In this document: in pieces, positions 1 through 12,883 of the stretch | Layout of the letters: each line of letters opens with the position of its first letter | How positions within the stretch are numbered: the first letter of the stretch is position 1 | NCBI RefSeq assembly: GCF_008831285.2 | Contig: NC_045140.1 | Span: forward strand, 21,264,370 to 21,328,369 | Origin: Nymphaea colorata | Taxonomy: Eukaryota; Streptophyta; Magnoliopsida; Nymphaeales; Nymphaeaceae | DNA: 64,000 nucleotides | Direction of reading: 5' to 3' | Notes under the pieces: generated by a model | What the model was told of the DNA's origin: nothing | Seen by the model: only the letters and a program-made list of their open reading frames with translations | The model's database searches: none | Program-made: the position numbers and the translations under genes

Positions 1-120
1 CATTGAATCTAATTTATTTTCTCAGCACCCAAAACAAAATAATCTTTTAGCTAAAGGCCCAAAAGTTTGCGTGTATCTCCCCAACAGATTGAATGACTTA
101 GAGAGATAGAGCTTAGTTAC

Positions 121-230
121 CTGCAACGCTCGACGGGTGATGGACGAGAGGGCGACGGAAACACTCCAGCTGCCCGGCAATGAGACTGAGAAGAAGAAGA
201 AAAGGGGTTAGGGCAAAATAAGAGGGGAAG
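121..230 (-). other. possible 5' leader exon of a minus-strand gene running off the left edge
   Basis: Read on the minus strand, this stretch has a pyrimidine-rich leader containing CCCTAACCCC and a CTT-rich run. It ends in GTTGCAG followed by GTAACTAAG at 120 downwards, which is a good plant splice donor. There is no ATG in it, so it would be an untranslated first exon with the coding part outside the window. The pattern is typical of plant housekeeping leaders. It is a weak, inference-based call. Confidence 0.25.
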
Positions 231-281
231 AGGACGCGGATTGGTGTGAACTTCTGAAAGTTTCTGAGACCCTTTTTAACA

Positions 282-467
282 GAGGACCACTCACAGAGAA
301 CAGTTCAAAAAGAAAGCAAAGAATGTGGCAATCATAATTGAAGTTACGCCCCGGTGTACGGGCGGAGGACCGCTCACAGAAAACAGCAAAGAATGTGGCA
401 ATCATGCTTGCAGCAATGTGGAGGAAGGGGAAGAATCTGGTCGGTGGTTACGCCCCGACGTACGGGA
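282..467. repeat. imperfect two-copy tandem repeat
   Basis: Unit one (282-363) and unit two (364-467) both begin GAGGACC.CTCACAGA, share GCAAAGAATGTGGCAATCAT, and end in TTACGCCCC followed by GTACGGG. The second copy carries about 25 extra bases between the shared blocks. It lies in non-coding DNA. Confidence 0.7.
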
Positions 468-618
468 GGACGGCGGCAGGCCAGACAGGAAATCGGAGGT
501 CAGGCTTCCCGATTCTTGCCCCAACAACCGTCGAAGCTCCAACTCCTGCGTCGACAAAAGTACCGCAGTATTCTCGCGCCAGAACCGAAATCCCTTTTTA
601 GGCGCCACACAGTAAACA

Positions 619-672
619 CTTCAAGAAATTCTTAGCCCGTCTTGGCTTCAAGAAATTCTTAGCTCGTCTTCA
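619..672. repeat. 27-bp tandem duplication
   Basis: Two adjacent 27-bp copies (619-645 and 646-672) begin CTTCAAGAAATTCTTAGC and differ at only a few positions. The array is flanked on both sides by AGTAAACA. Nothing suggests a function. Confidence 0.75.
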
Positions 673-949
673 GTAAACAAAAAAATGTTTTAAGACGAGT
701 TTTATTACACCAAAATAAAAATAATATCATAAGTTTGGAGGAGGGCGATTCTCTTGTTAGTCAAGAGGGGAGGATCGTGCTGGAGAGAGGATTTATAGGA
801 GGCACGGAGCACAGTCATTTTAAACGCAGCAAAAAGAGAACCATGAAAACCAAACAATAATGCGAGGAAACGATATGTAGAGTGGTGCAAAACGCTGCCA
901 GAGAGAGAGGCGGCGGCTGAGCTAGTCGTTTAAAAACAGCGCAAAAATA

Positions 950-957
950 TTTCCCGC
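950..957 (+). promoter_or_regulatory. E2F-like site TTTCCCGC
   Basis: TTTCCCGC matches the plant E2F consensus TTTSSCGS, about 490 bases before the oligopeptidase start codon. A single eight-base match can occur by chance, so binding is only a possibility. It could serve either flanking gene. Confidence 0.25.
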
Positions 958-1317
958 CCGCGCTTCTCACGGCTCAACGATCCCCCGTCAATATGATAGG
1001 GTCTCCCATTCCCTCCTCATGTGATCTTAGATCCGGGGTTGATTTAAGATCCAAGGATCTCAGATCCTCATATCTCAAAAACCAAGTTTTGTAAACGGTA
1101 GTTTGATGGTCAACAACACATTCTTTTTTGTCTCACATCTTCATTTATCTTATCTGTGTGGAACTCGACTGTTTTTTTTTTTTTTTCAAGTTTTTGTAAA
1201 CCTTCATTGTGGATTTGAAATCCATGAAATAGAGATCTGTCTTTTGTTTTTATTTTGGATCTCTCCATAAAACCCGACCACAGATCTAAGCAACACGCCC
1301 TCAGTTAAACCCTTGAC

Positions 1318-1325
1318 TAGGGTTT
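1318..1325 (+). promoter_or_regulatory. telo-box TAGGGTTT in the oligopeptidase leader
   Basis: TAGGGTTT lies about 124 bases before the ATG at 1449. Telo-boxes (AAACCCTA or its complement) are common near transcription starts of plant housekeeping and growth-related genes. The same motif in gene-sense orientation occurs upstream of the PLP-fold gene and directly before the ClpT start codon. Confidence 0.45.
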
Positions 1326-1448
1326 TACTGCCGCCCTCCCTAACGGCTACGTCGGAAGGAAAGAACTCCGCGGGAAGGAAAACGCTTCAGGATTCGCAAT
1401 CCAGGGCTTCGGTCCTTCTTCTTCTCTGTCTGGAGATCCATCTTCGCG

Positions 1449-4400
1449 ATGATCGTCTCCCATTTCCTCCGAAGACGGAGTATCCGAGTCCGGGATCTTG
1501 AAGTCCTTCGTGGATTTCTTCCCGTTCGTCATGTCCACGCACGGCCGTCCAAGCCTCCGACTCCTCCGATGCCTCCCCGGCCGCCGCAGAAGCCCGTGGG
1601 CTTCACGTTTCACGGCGAGACCTGGCACGATCCCTACAGCTGGATGTCTGATCTGCAGGACAAAGTGGCGATGCGGCACATGGACGTCTACATGGAGCAG
1701 GAGGAGAAGTATACGGAGGCGGTGATGTCGGAAACCGGTCAGCTTCAGAGGAAGCTGCAGAGGGAGATGGGAAGCCGTATGGGTGCCGAACTGTCTACCC
1801 CGCCTGTGCGCTTTGGTCCTTGGTGAGTTGCTGTATCTCCAGAATTTCCCTGAACAGTTAATGTCAATCTTGGTTCCAGCTCTATGTTTATTTTGGTTAA
1901 TTCCGTGGGAAGAAATTAATTGAAGACCGTTGCAACTATATGCCTTCTTTTGTGGGAACGATGGCAGATTTCTTCTAAATGCGAACTGTTGGTATTGGAG
2001 CGTGATCGTTGGGTCGAGATTTGATTATAGCTATACTTGCATTTGCATTTGTGTGCCCGTACAATTATACTTATCTTGGTGCTTTGATGCGTCCATGCAC
2101 CTTCAATCGTCTTCCACGTACATATGTGTAAGAGAATTGTGTACGGAGTATTCGAAACCCGCCTTCTGAATTTTCTTGGCGCAACTCCGGTTGTTGAAGT
2201 ATTCATAGTCTAGCTATTATTCTCTATCCTAGATGCATCTCACCACAGAATCGGCATCAACCACCATTATGTAAATCGCAATACATAAAAGTGGTCACGG
2301 ACTTGAAAGCAAATGTGGTTTGATCTCCTTAATTGAGGTTTTAATCTAGTTTATCATGTATTGTGTTTTCCAACACATTGAAGTATTAGGTTCACAAAAT
2401 TCTTCAAAGTTATAAAGCCAATTACATTTGTTCCCTTATGCTGATAGGCTTCCCGGCAGATCTAGTCCTTGCCACAGCGGTTCAAATGACCTCTCGTTAT
2501 GTAACATTAGATTTGTAGTACGTAACACTGTTATGTTTATAACTTTATATGACATGCTATCCTCATGATCATAGGGTCTGAAATAAGCTGAGCATGCGAG
2601 ACATTTGGTCAGCATAAAAAAGGAAAAAATACATCGTGCTTTAGGAAATGGCTTGATTGGTGCAACAGATGGAGGTCAAATTTGTGCAAAAATTGTTGAG
2701 AGGCAGTACCAGAAACATGAGAAACAGCAATGCCTTGAAAGTAGTTTACTTGTAGTGCAAGGGTGACCAACCTATGCTGTTTGTGGGTGAAGCTGAATAA
2801 GAAAAGTATAGGTAGATGAAACGTTCACTCTCAAAGGCCAAAGCACCTGTTGAGTTTATAATAAACTCGAATGAATTGCTTGAAATAAAGATTCTTAGGA
2901 GCTTTATGTCGATCATTTTTAAATAATTCTCGTGAAGGGATGCAGCCATAAGTCATATTGTAGGAATGGATGTAATAACTATATGCTTCACATTTGTGTC
3001 CTAGAGCTTGCATACCAGAGCTAGAAGGATTTTGAGTTGCTTATCTCGCATGGATGACGAGTTACACATGCACAAAAATTATATGTTTGTTCATGGTTCA
3101 AAAAGTGCCTAGATCTGTTCATCTTTATGATCAGTTCTCCACTGGTATCATCAGTTTTAACTTATGTAGTCTTTTGTATGTAATGGGAATTTGATACATT
3201 CTGTCTGGCGCTGCCAGTGTGTTTCATGATCATTGTTGAGATTATATTATATTCACGTTGTCTCACACAAGTGGTTATTGAGAATTTATACTATTTTGAC
3301 TATTATTTGGATCCTATTTGTTTATTGATATTGGGCTTTCTATTATTTCATGCTGGACTTGTCCTTGCTTTGAAAGCTGAAGGATTAGGATGCTTTTATT
3401 GGAAGAAAGCAGCTTTCTGTAAGTGTGGGAAAAAGAAATGTGTATGGTTGTATGCCTATGTTGTTTCATGGTTAAAATTTTTTAGTTGTGGTGCTGTCTT
3501 ATGCTTTTTGTATCAGTGTCTCCCTATTGCTGGACACCGATGCCTTGTATGAGCAATCTGGCTTTATTGAATACTTGCTTAATTTCAGGCAATATGGTTG
3601 CTATTGGGTTGTGATTCCCTCCTAATTGTGCATAATGCAAAGAAACATCTAAATCATAATTTTTCTGCTTGCTCAACTATGCAAGCAAACATCTATGTAA
3701 TACGTTTTCAGCTTGACCCTTTTTAAATGTTATGCTGGTTTTTAGGAAGTACTTAATCCACAGTTTTCCTTTGTTGTTTTCTCAATACGATCAATGTGTG
3801 TGTGTGTGCATGCACCAATGCGTGTGTCAAATTGGTATCATGTCTTGATATTGCAGGGCTGAATAGTTCCGGTTTTATGTCAAGGTGTTTGCTACAGGTT
3901 ATATTATAGGCGTGTTGAACAAGGAAAGCAATACCCTGTTCTTTGTCGGCGATTAGCTAGCCTGAATGAAGAGATTATGTCTTATAAGTCTCCCTCAGCT
4001 GGATTTGATTTTATGTCTGGAAAAAAGATTGAGCAGAAGTTATTGGATTACAATGAAGAGGCTGAGAGATTTGGAGGTAATATTTTTTTTTCTTTCCTGG
4101 AGTTGCTGTCTTCTAAACTAGAGTCATTAAGGGCATAAATTTTCTGGAAGAATTGGTGGTTTTGTTTTGCTTCTCACTTTTGCGTTTGAATGTCCTGTAA
4201 GTTTCTGCTGATTCATTATATTTGAATTTTAACTTTTGTTATGCTTTCATTTTTTACATTTTCTTTTTTGCAGATTTGCAAATGTACGTTAAATAAATTT
4301 TCATGATGCTAAAAGTAAGAGCAACATGATGGCTAACATGTCATCTATCACATTGTTTTCCGTAACATGCTAAACATTTGAGTAAAACATGGAACTGGAA

Positions 4401-7400
4401 TTTGAGGAGAAATTTAACTTACTCATTATCTTTGATTCTTTCCTATGATGGACTTGTATTTATTGTATTGGAAACAGGAAAATAATAAAAAAGAAAAAAG
4501 TTGTTGCCATGTTGTCTATCTATTTCACATGTAACACGTCTACCATAATTGACATGCAAAAAGCAGCAATATTGGTGTTAAAATGCTATAGTTCCATAAG
4601 ATTCATCATATCATCTCATGCTTTTAATACTCGATCTAACACTCCAATGGACAGACGTGTTGTTAGAAGATCAAGTATATACTCGTGCCTTTATACGTAA
4701 ATGCTAGAACTATTCAATTGTCCACCCTGCTTGTAAAACTAAAGCCTCTTGCAGTATGTCACATTTTCCTTAGGAATTATCACTTGACCGACGTACATAT
4801 CTTCTACTTTGTACTGTATCTTTTCTGGATCCTTGTTTTTGCAATGCATTGAAATTTTGGATTTTGATCCAATGGAATTGATAATGGTGGTTACACTGGC
4901 GTTAATAAAACTTTTTTACGTTCATCATTATTCCAAAATAATTATAAATGACATGAATAGATGATGGTGATATTCTTTTGGTGCATGACTAGATGATTGT
5001 GAGAACTTATGGTAATTGTAGATGACTATGTAAGAAATGCTGATGCTAATGCTTCAAGCAGGTCTAGTCTTGGAGTTCTGTGTTGGCACTGTGACAGGCA
5101 AATTCCTTTTACCCCTTCTTACCTACCTTGAAGTCTTTTGACTGATGAATGGAATTGGCACAAATGGATGTCTCTCAAAGGGTCCTGTATGAGACTAGGC
5201 AATGCCTGATTTTCTGGTATTTGCCTGAAACTTTTGATAATCACTCTTAACCCTTAAATGAAATTTTGACACAGCTCTTGTAACCTTTTGCATTTTCATT
5301 TTGCACCTCAGAAAAGGCTAATACCGTATCCATACAGTATATTATGATATAGTTCTTACTTTTCTGGTCTTTTCCTTCCTGTGCACCTGAGCACTATGAT
5401 ATAGAAAGTGGATTCAACCTTTCATTTAAATAATAAATGACATGGTTCTTGCAAATTTCTAATTTTTGTATCTCATCTGCAGGTTATGCATATGAAGAGT
5501 TATCTGAAGTCTCTCCAGATCACTGTTTTCTTGCTTATACCATGTATAACAAGGAAATTGATTCTTTTAGCTTATCTGTCAAGGATTTGTCAACTGGATC
5601 TTTATGCAATAGTCCAAAAGTTGATCGAGTTGCAAATTTAGCATGGGCCATGGGTGGTAAAGCATTACTGTACACTGTGACAGATACCAACAGGAGACCG
5701 TATAGGTCTGAAGCATGGTCTCTGAAGTTGCTTTTTTCTGTTTAACTTTTTTTGCGTTACTTAATTTAATTTTACTGCTAAATGTTAGGCTGTTCTGCAG
5801 CATGATGGGATCTGGCAAAGATGATATTTTACTTATGGAAGAGTTAGATGATTCTGTGTACATTAATATCAGAAATACCAAGGACTTCCAATTTGTGACT
5901 GTGAACTCTTTCTCAAACGCTTTCTCAAAGGTATCACTCTTTTTTTTTCTTCCAAAAGCTAGATAGTGGATGCTTGGTCATGGTCCTGATATTGCTGAAG
6001 TGAATTACTGTCCCAGGTATACTTGATAAACTCAGCCTGTCCTTCATCTGAAATGGAACTGGTGTGGGAGGGTGAGCCGCATGTTCATTGCATAGTTGAA
6101 CACCATCAAGGTTTCCTGTATTTATTCACAGATGCTTCCAGAGATGGGATGACTGCTGACTCCCACTATTTGCTTCGTGCTCCTCTTAGATCAGCTTTGA
6201 GAAATTGGGAGGTTTGTAAATAGGGAATCTTGTATGTTACATTTCACTGGACATGTTTCTTATAGAAAATTTGAGGTATTTACTGTGAACAACGGGGTAA
6301 TTCATCTAGAATCATTAATTGCAAATTTGCAAGAACAGTTCCGAATGGCGGTTCCTTGAACAGTCTCAGTATTTGGTGGTATACAACAATATTTAGGCAC
6401 TTAGGCTGATGCATTTGTATGTGCACAAAATTGACTGGGAGATAAGCAGTCTCTGAAAAAATGTGGGCCGATTCTTGAACATTGATATGCAAAACGCATC
6501 AACAAACATGATTTTAAGTGCTCTAGGTAACTCAAGTAGAAACTATGTTTTCAAGGTTAGGTAGCTCCAGGTTGTGTATTTCTCTGTTCTAGAACATTGA
6601 GTCAAGTTGCAAGTATTGTTCTTCCTGCCGTCATTGTCTATTTGGAGATGAATAGTAACAATCTAAATGATGGCATACTCATTATCTTAAGGAAGGGAGA
6701 TTCCTTATCGATTTATCTTTTCTTTTCTTTTTTTCACTTTGATCAAGTCTTTCTTGTACTTTTCCCCTATGGAAGCCTCTGATACATTTGGAATATATAA
6801 AACTGCTTTATTGGATAGAATGAATTTTCCTTCCATTTGAATGCAATGAAAAACTGGAGAAACAACTGTATGTTGATCTTGAGTAGTGCATAAATGCTCA
6901 TTGAGCTGCTATCGTTTGTAGAGAAAAATTGCAACAAGCCAAGGAGAAAGATACGAGTGCTATGCTACTGGATATATGTAACACGGATAGGGACTTGACC
7001 GGATTCCGAAGGCGATGAGATACTTGGTTGCTTGCTCCAAGGCCAAATGTGCAAACTTTGAATTAATGACGAAGTGTGCATGGATAAATGATGAAAATAT
7101 TACCCAACTTTGCTTTAGCGGGGTGGCTAGAGGAGGCAGCTTGTGGGATCTGATGGTTGGACGCATGGTTAGTGATGGGGTGGTCACATACATGGACGAG
7201 CTTTGGATATGAGAGGTGGCATGTATGGCTAAGGCTTGTTCTGGGATATCTAGGCAGCAAGATGTGGAGTCTGGTCCTCAACCTTGGCAAAGTTGTAGGC
7301 ATGCAAATAAAGCTGAGCAAGGTGAAGTTAGAGGTTGAGAGGCCAAAAAAGAGACCAAGTCCATGCATGAATTGATGCTGCAGCCAATGCTGGCTGACAT

Positions 7401-10400
7401 GTAGGAAACAATAAGTGACCTACAGCAGGAGATCAAGCAAGAGGGATTGCAGGATTGGCACCGCAAACTTGTGTGCTTGGCTTGCAGATATGTTGGAGAC
7501 CTGAATCCTTTTAGAGGATAAGACGTTGGGGTGGGGCAACATGGGAATTTGAAGTGCGAAGTGGAATGGATTGTGAATTCGCATGTTGCTTTGTTATACA
7601 CTTGTAAAATGTCCAAGTCCAATCATGTTACTTTGAGAGCTTTATGCAGCTACCAGCCAGACTCTTAAGGAGTGTGCAGGAACCACTGTTATACAAACTT
7701 GAACAGAAGAAACAAAGGTCGGCCGTCAAACAGTTTTGCAGTGTGCCTTGCCCATATGCTCAAGCTTCTGCAGAACTTGCCTGTGCATTCAGCTAGGTTG
7801 CTAACCATCGTTTGAATTAGGGAGATGTAGGCCACTATCAGCACTTGGACAGAAAACAGTAGCCATGTGGCAATACATGTGTAGGAGATACCTTATACTT
7901 CATCAAGATCATAGGCGTCTAGACTCTAAAGAACAAATATTACCTGTTTAGGTGAATGGTCTACTAAAATTGAAGCTGTGGATTCAGATCAGGTATGCAG
8001 TGTGCCTGGCTTGGAAAAGAGAAACAAGATCCATGAGTGTCACTTTAGCCAGAGACACACTCAAAGTGACAAGTTGTCTTTTTAATCTTTGTGCATTTAT
8101 CATTTCTGAAAGTTTGTAATTGTTTTATTTGTTCCTTAAATTGTATGACGGTGACCTTTTTGAAAATGTGATGTGGGATCCAAAATATGTGCAGACCTCA
8201 CATCTATCAGTATGGCTTGGTTTCCTCATAATATATGTGATTGTGATATATGATCATGATTATTTCTGATTTCTATTTGAGATTCTTGAGTTCGCTCGGC
8301 AGGTTCAGAATAATGGTTATCCTCATTGTTTTCTTGAATGTAAGCATTGATTAATTTTCCTGAATGAAGAAGTCTTCTTCTTTATGCTTATATACGTCCA
8401 GATGCTTTTGTGCAAATTGTCCCCACAGTCCTTTTTCTGTCTCAGGTTCATTTTGCATATGTTTGGTGGTTCGGCGCTACCTCATTTTTCTTTCTGAAAC
8501 ATGTAGAGGTAGATCATTTGAGTGCTGTATGGTGGACAATAGGTCATATCTTTCCATGCCTATCGTGTTGCAGGTTATTTTCCTTAACGAGCCTCATGTT
8601 ATCCTTGAGGATGTTGATTTTTGCGCGACACATATGGTGCTTATATTAAGGGAAGGAAAAAGTCCCAAGATATGTTCTATTTCACTGCCGCTATCTATTG
8701 GTGATAAAATGGTATGTAGATGATAACTATAGTTGACTGGTTTTCTAGTTGCATTCTGCTTTTGTCTGAATATTGAATGAATGACATGACTTTTGTTGCG
8801 GAGTGTTCCTAATGCTGGTTTTGATAGACTAAATCGGTGGATTTAAGCAATATTTCAGTGTTCACCATTATGTTCCTCGAAATAGCTTGGTGTATACATA
8901 TATATATATAGGAAAATAGAACCACAACTCTAGACCCCAGGACATCAGGGGACATCAAACCAGGGCCATCCATCTTTTTGATTGGACGTCCCTGTGAATC
9001 TTCACTTTTTTGGGTTATGGTGCAATGCACTGCATGACGCACTGCACCCAAAATTTAAACCTGTTAATTATATGAATAATACAATTCCATTTGCCATTGT
9101 TTCTGCATGGATAGGCAGTTCTAGACGAATGCCTTTTAGCTATTTTTTTCTTTGTTTAATTTAGTTCTTCCATGCCTTGCCCTGTAACATTGAAGTTCGA
9201 TTGATGCTTTATTTATTAAGAAATCTCCTCTTGCCAGGTACCTACACATTTAGATGCTCTTGGCCTATGTTTTTTGCCTCTTCCACCGCATGTCTGCCAC
9301 GTCTCGCCTGGACCTAATTATGACTTCTATTCATCAACTATGGGGTTCATTGTATCATCACCTGTGGTATGGCAGAGCTCTCTTAAAGTCTCACATAACT
9401 ACTATTTGCTTGTGCTTCCTTGTTCGTAAGTTGATTGTTATGTTAATTACCTGCTATCCAAAAGACAACTTGGTTCGCGGTGTTGAGATGCGAGAGCTGC
9501 GGTGAAAGGGGTTGCTCCATGGCTTTTCCTTCCTTTTGCTGTAGAAGATTGAGACTGGATCAAGTTTTTTCTCTTTCCACCTATTTAATTAAGGTCTTTT
9601 AGTATCCAGATAGTTTTGGTAATTATTATATGTGTATGTTTTGCCTGACCTGATTGATTAAACTCTAGACGTCACTGAGGGATTGACTAAAATTCTGGGC
9701 CTAAATCTAGTCAAATCAGGGTGTTGCCTGAAAAGTCCTTTCTTTATCTGATTTGGTGCCTCTCCCGGAAGGCTGGAACTGAAGCATGTTTACACATATG
9801 CACCAGAAAAGCGAAGCTCGGACAACTCATGCATGTACATGTGATCTACATGAGATGTGGTGAATTTATGACTCTTTAAATGGTGGTCCTTCTCTTTTGT
9901 AAATTAGCATTTGTCTTTATGTTCCTTTAGGCTTGAAAGTTGTTTTATGAAATTGCGTCGCTTCAATGTAGAAACCTGGTTTATTGTAATGAAAAAGTTT
10001 TCTGTGGAGGAGCCAGGAAGTATTGCAGGTTGTTCCTTTTCTATCCTAGAAACTTAGAAAAGAAACGGCTATCGATTTGGTTATTTAGTTCTATGGAATA
10101 TGGTGTAATCTGATTTATTTCATTTATTAGAAAGTGAATGTCATATTTTGAGCAGTCCCCGGTCCAAAATGTCCTTTTATTTTTTTTTTAAACTAGCTCT
10201 TCTAAAGCGATATGTGCAGATATATGTGTCTGTATGACCTGAGATGAAACATGCTTGATATAATTTCTGGTGTGTTGAATTGTTAACAAAGCCTTATTGT
10301 ACGACAGATGCCTGATGCAGTGGTGGATTATGATTTGTTAACCTGTAAATGGCACATTGTCCAGCAGCAGAACGTACTTCATGAACGAACTCGTATTCTG

Positions 10401-12883
10401 TATGGGACATCTGTTTCTAGTACTAGCCTGGAGAAACTGGAATCCTCACAGAAGTTTGAAATTGCAGTGGAAACTGATGATGACAATGTCACTTGGAACG
10501 ATCTCTCTCAATATTATGCTTGTGAATATTATGATGTTCTGTCAAAAGATGGTGCAGTTGTTCCTCTTACTGTTTTATACTCACATAAAAGAAAACAAGG
10601 AGGCCCTGGCTTGCTGCATGGGCATGGAGCATATGGTGAACTATTAGACAAGCGGTGGCGCACTGAATTGAAAAGTTTGCTTGATCGTGGTTGGGTTGTT
10701 GCTTATGCTGATGTCAGGTTTGTTTTCCTTTCTTTCAATGATTGCAAGTCAGTGCTTAGAATACCATCCAGGATCTTATTTTTGAGGGATCAGTGTCTGT
10801 ATAAAGTAGCCAAAAGATGTCATCAAGATTTGATTCAGTGGTTTCTATTTTTTTCTTTTTTTAACATTAATATTTTAACTTTGATGTACTTCCATAGTTG
10901 TACTGAATATTTTTTAAATTCTCTTTGTAATATGTCAATCAATACTTGCCACGATAATAGTCCTGGAGCCAGAAAAACTTGAATTTGAAGTATTTTAGCT
11001 AGGGAATGAGGAACCTCCATCGGATCTTCATTCAACTTGTGATCTTACCTTTGACCTGGTCACCAATATGAATGGTCTGAATTAACTTTGTTTTTCTTCG
11101 AACCTTTTGTTCTATGCTTGTTGAGTGAAAAATGCATATTGAAAATGCCTTTTAGCTGACATGTGAAATACTGATTTGAATTATTTCTTCATAGGGGAGG
11201 GGGTGGTAAAGGCAAAAGATGGCACCATGATGGAAGGCGATTGAAGAAACTCAACTCTGTGCACGATTATATTGCTTGTGCTACATTTCTGATGGACAAG
11301 GAAATTGTGCATCCAAATAAACTTGCTGGCTGGGGTTACAGTGCAGGTGGGCTTCTTATTGCATCTGCCATCAACATCCAACCAGATCTCCTTCGTGCGG
11401 CAGTCTTGAAGGTTTTGTTAGTTTCTAATTTTGTCTTGACAACTTTTTTCTTTTAGGTCATAGGTTGGTTGATAACAAATAAAATGTTAAAATGTATCAC
11501 TTTGTCTAGTGATGATTGCGGTTCATGCTAAAAAATTCCTTAGTCTAGGTGATGGTTAGTTTTAACTTTCAACTCATCTAAATGGAAACTAAAACATTTT
11601 TTAGTGAATGCTTAGGTTCATAAAACTGTACTTTTGGGAGCAATTCTGAGCAAAATTGATGATGTAATTCCAGAATGCCTGCACGTATGAGGCTTGAGTT
11701 TTACAGCACTTGGTATTTTATTCCTAAACTTCATTCCAGTTTATATCTTCAGCATAATTCCAAGCTCAAGTCACTTTGTATCTTAGAGAATGGTCACAAT
11801 GAACTTTAAGCATCAGAGGACAGATATGCTTTAGATGTCGAAATTGGACACTACATGATTGAATAGTGAACATCCTTCAAAGAACATTTATGTGTTTCAA
11901 TACTTTATGTTTGGTGATTATCTACGTGCAACTTGTCTTTTTTGTTTGAACTTTAAGGTTCTCCTGCCTTCTGCCATTCTACTAATATTTTCTTTATCAC
12001 CATCTTATATACATCATTAACATTTTTCTATATGACCTTTGTAGGTTCCGTTTTTAGATGTGTGCAACACCCTTTTGCACCCGGTATTGCCACTTTCACC
12101 TGCTGACTATGAGGAATTTGGATATCCTGGAAATTTTGAAGAATTTCAAGCAATACGGCAGTATTCACCATATGATAATATTAAAAAGGACGTGCTTTAT
12201 CCAGCAGTCCTCGTGACATCATCGTTAAACACCAGGCAAGAACTTTTTTGTTTATTTGTATGATTGTCTTTTTATTTTAATTTTGTCTTTTTTTAATGTC
12301 AAATAACTAGCTAATTAGCTGAACTTTATTGTTGTTGCTGTTGTGTTGAACCCTATCGCTCTCCTTTCAAGTGGGAACTTTCTGGCTGTACAGCTGTTTG
12401 ATTTGTATTTTGAATGGGCAAATTATTGAAGAGTAGGTGTGAGCTCATAATATTTTCAAAAACTTGTAAATGTGAATCGCTTGAACAGATTGTATTGTCT
12501 TTCTTTTCTGAGGGAACTGCTTTCTCCTTGTATCTTTGTTCCTTTTTCAAAAATTTCGTCCTTTTCTCTCTTTGGTTTCTTGCTTTTAGTTCTGTGCTTT
12601 TCTTGTCCTTTTCTGTTCAAAATAATATCCTGACGAAGACTGTCCTTCATCACCTTCAGTTCTGTCCTATTAGTTCTTATATCTGCCTTTTTTTTTTTTT
12701 GACAGATTTGGTGTGTGGGAAGCTGCAAAATGGGTTGCTAGGGTTCGTGAGCTTACTGTTCCAGATCCGGCACGCCCAATACTGCTCAATTTGACAACGG
12801 ACATAGTGGAGGAGAACAGGTACTTACAATGCAAGGAGACTGCACTAGAGACATCCTTTCTGATCAAAATGATGGAAGGATAG
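1449..12883 (+). CDS. prolyl oligopeptidase family (S9A, protease II-like) protein
   Basis: Eleven exons join in phase: 1449-1822, 3898-4076, 5483-5705, 5789-5930, 6017-6211, 8574-8711, 9238-9366, 10308-10717, 11195-11411, 12045-12235 and 12706-12883, giving 791 residues. That is close to the length I recall for Arabidopsis At5g66960. The Arg-rich, acid-poor N-terminus suggests organelle import. Residues about 50-500 form the S9A N-terminal and propeller part (FGPWLYYRR and QQNVLHERTR motifs). The C-terminal alpha/beta hydrolase part has RGGGGKGKRWHHDGR and the nucleophile elbow GYSAGG with Ser about 646. The family normally cleaves short peptides after basic or prolyl residues. Here the segments that should hold the Asp and His of the triad read SLNTRFGVWEAAKW and TDIVEENRYL, so both residues appear lost. 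The last intron has a GC donor. The first ATG in frame was used as the start. Family identity is firm; peptidase activity is doubtful. Confidence 0.93.
7015..7530 (+). pseudogene. possible decayed retrotransposon gag-like fragment in intron 5
   Basis: This part of the 2.4-kb fifth intron of the oligopeptidase gene is richer in G and C than its surroundings. It keeps a broken open frame from about 7300 to 7520 with internal stops near 7350 and 7399. The conceptual product contains a hydrophilic helix-like stretch (ETISDLQQEIKQEGLQDW) reminiscent of retroelement gag N-termini. No protease, reverse transcriptase or integrase motif is present and no terminal repeats were found, so the assignment is tentative. 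Confidence 0.22.
12236..12705 (+). other. GC-AG intron (intron 10 of the oligopeptidase gene)
   Basis: The exon ends ACCAG and the intron starts GCAAGAAC. The other side ends TTTTTGACAG before ATTTGGTGTG. Joining AG to A gives the Arg codon required by the conserved TSSLNTRFGVWEAAKW reading. No GT donor nearby preserves the frame. AG|GCAAG is the consensus for the rare GC-AG class of U2 introns. Confidence 0.85.

Larger units (their letters stand above)
1..1448. other. upstream region of the oligopeptidase gene
   Basis: No protein-coding gene is supported here. The segment holds an imperfect tandem repeat (282-467), a 27-bp tandem duplication (619-672), an E2F-like TTTCCCGC at 950-957 and a telo-box TAGGGTTT at 1318-1325. 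Short open frames near 325-635 overlap the tandem repeat and match no family I know. The stretch from about 900 to 1448 probably contains the promoter and leader of the plus-strand gene that starts at 1449. Its first 200 bases may hold the leader of a gene leaving the window to the left. Confidence 0.6.

Noticed and set aside
8890-9060. Possible MITE in oligopeptidase intron 6
   Set aside because: The non-AT-rich segment after a TA run has no terminal inverted repeats that I could find.
10718-10982. C-terminal extension of the open frame that begins at 10308
   Set aside because: The oligopeptidase exon ends at a GTTTGT donor at 10717; beyond this the frame runs into an AT-rich intron.
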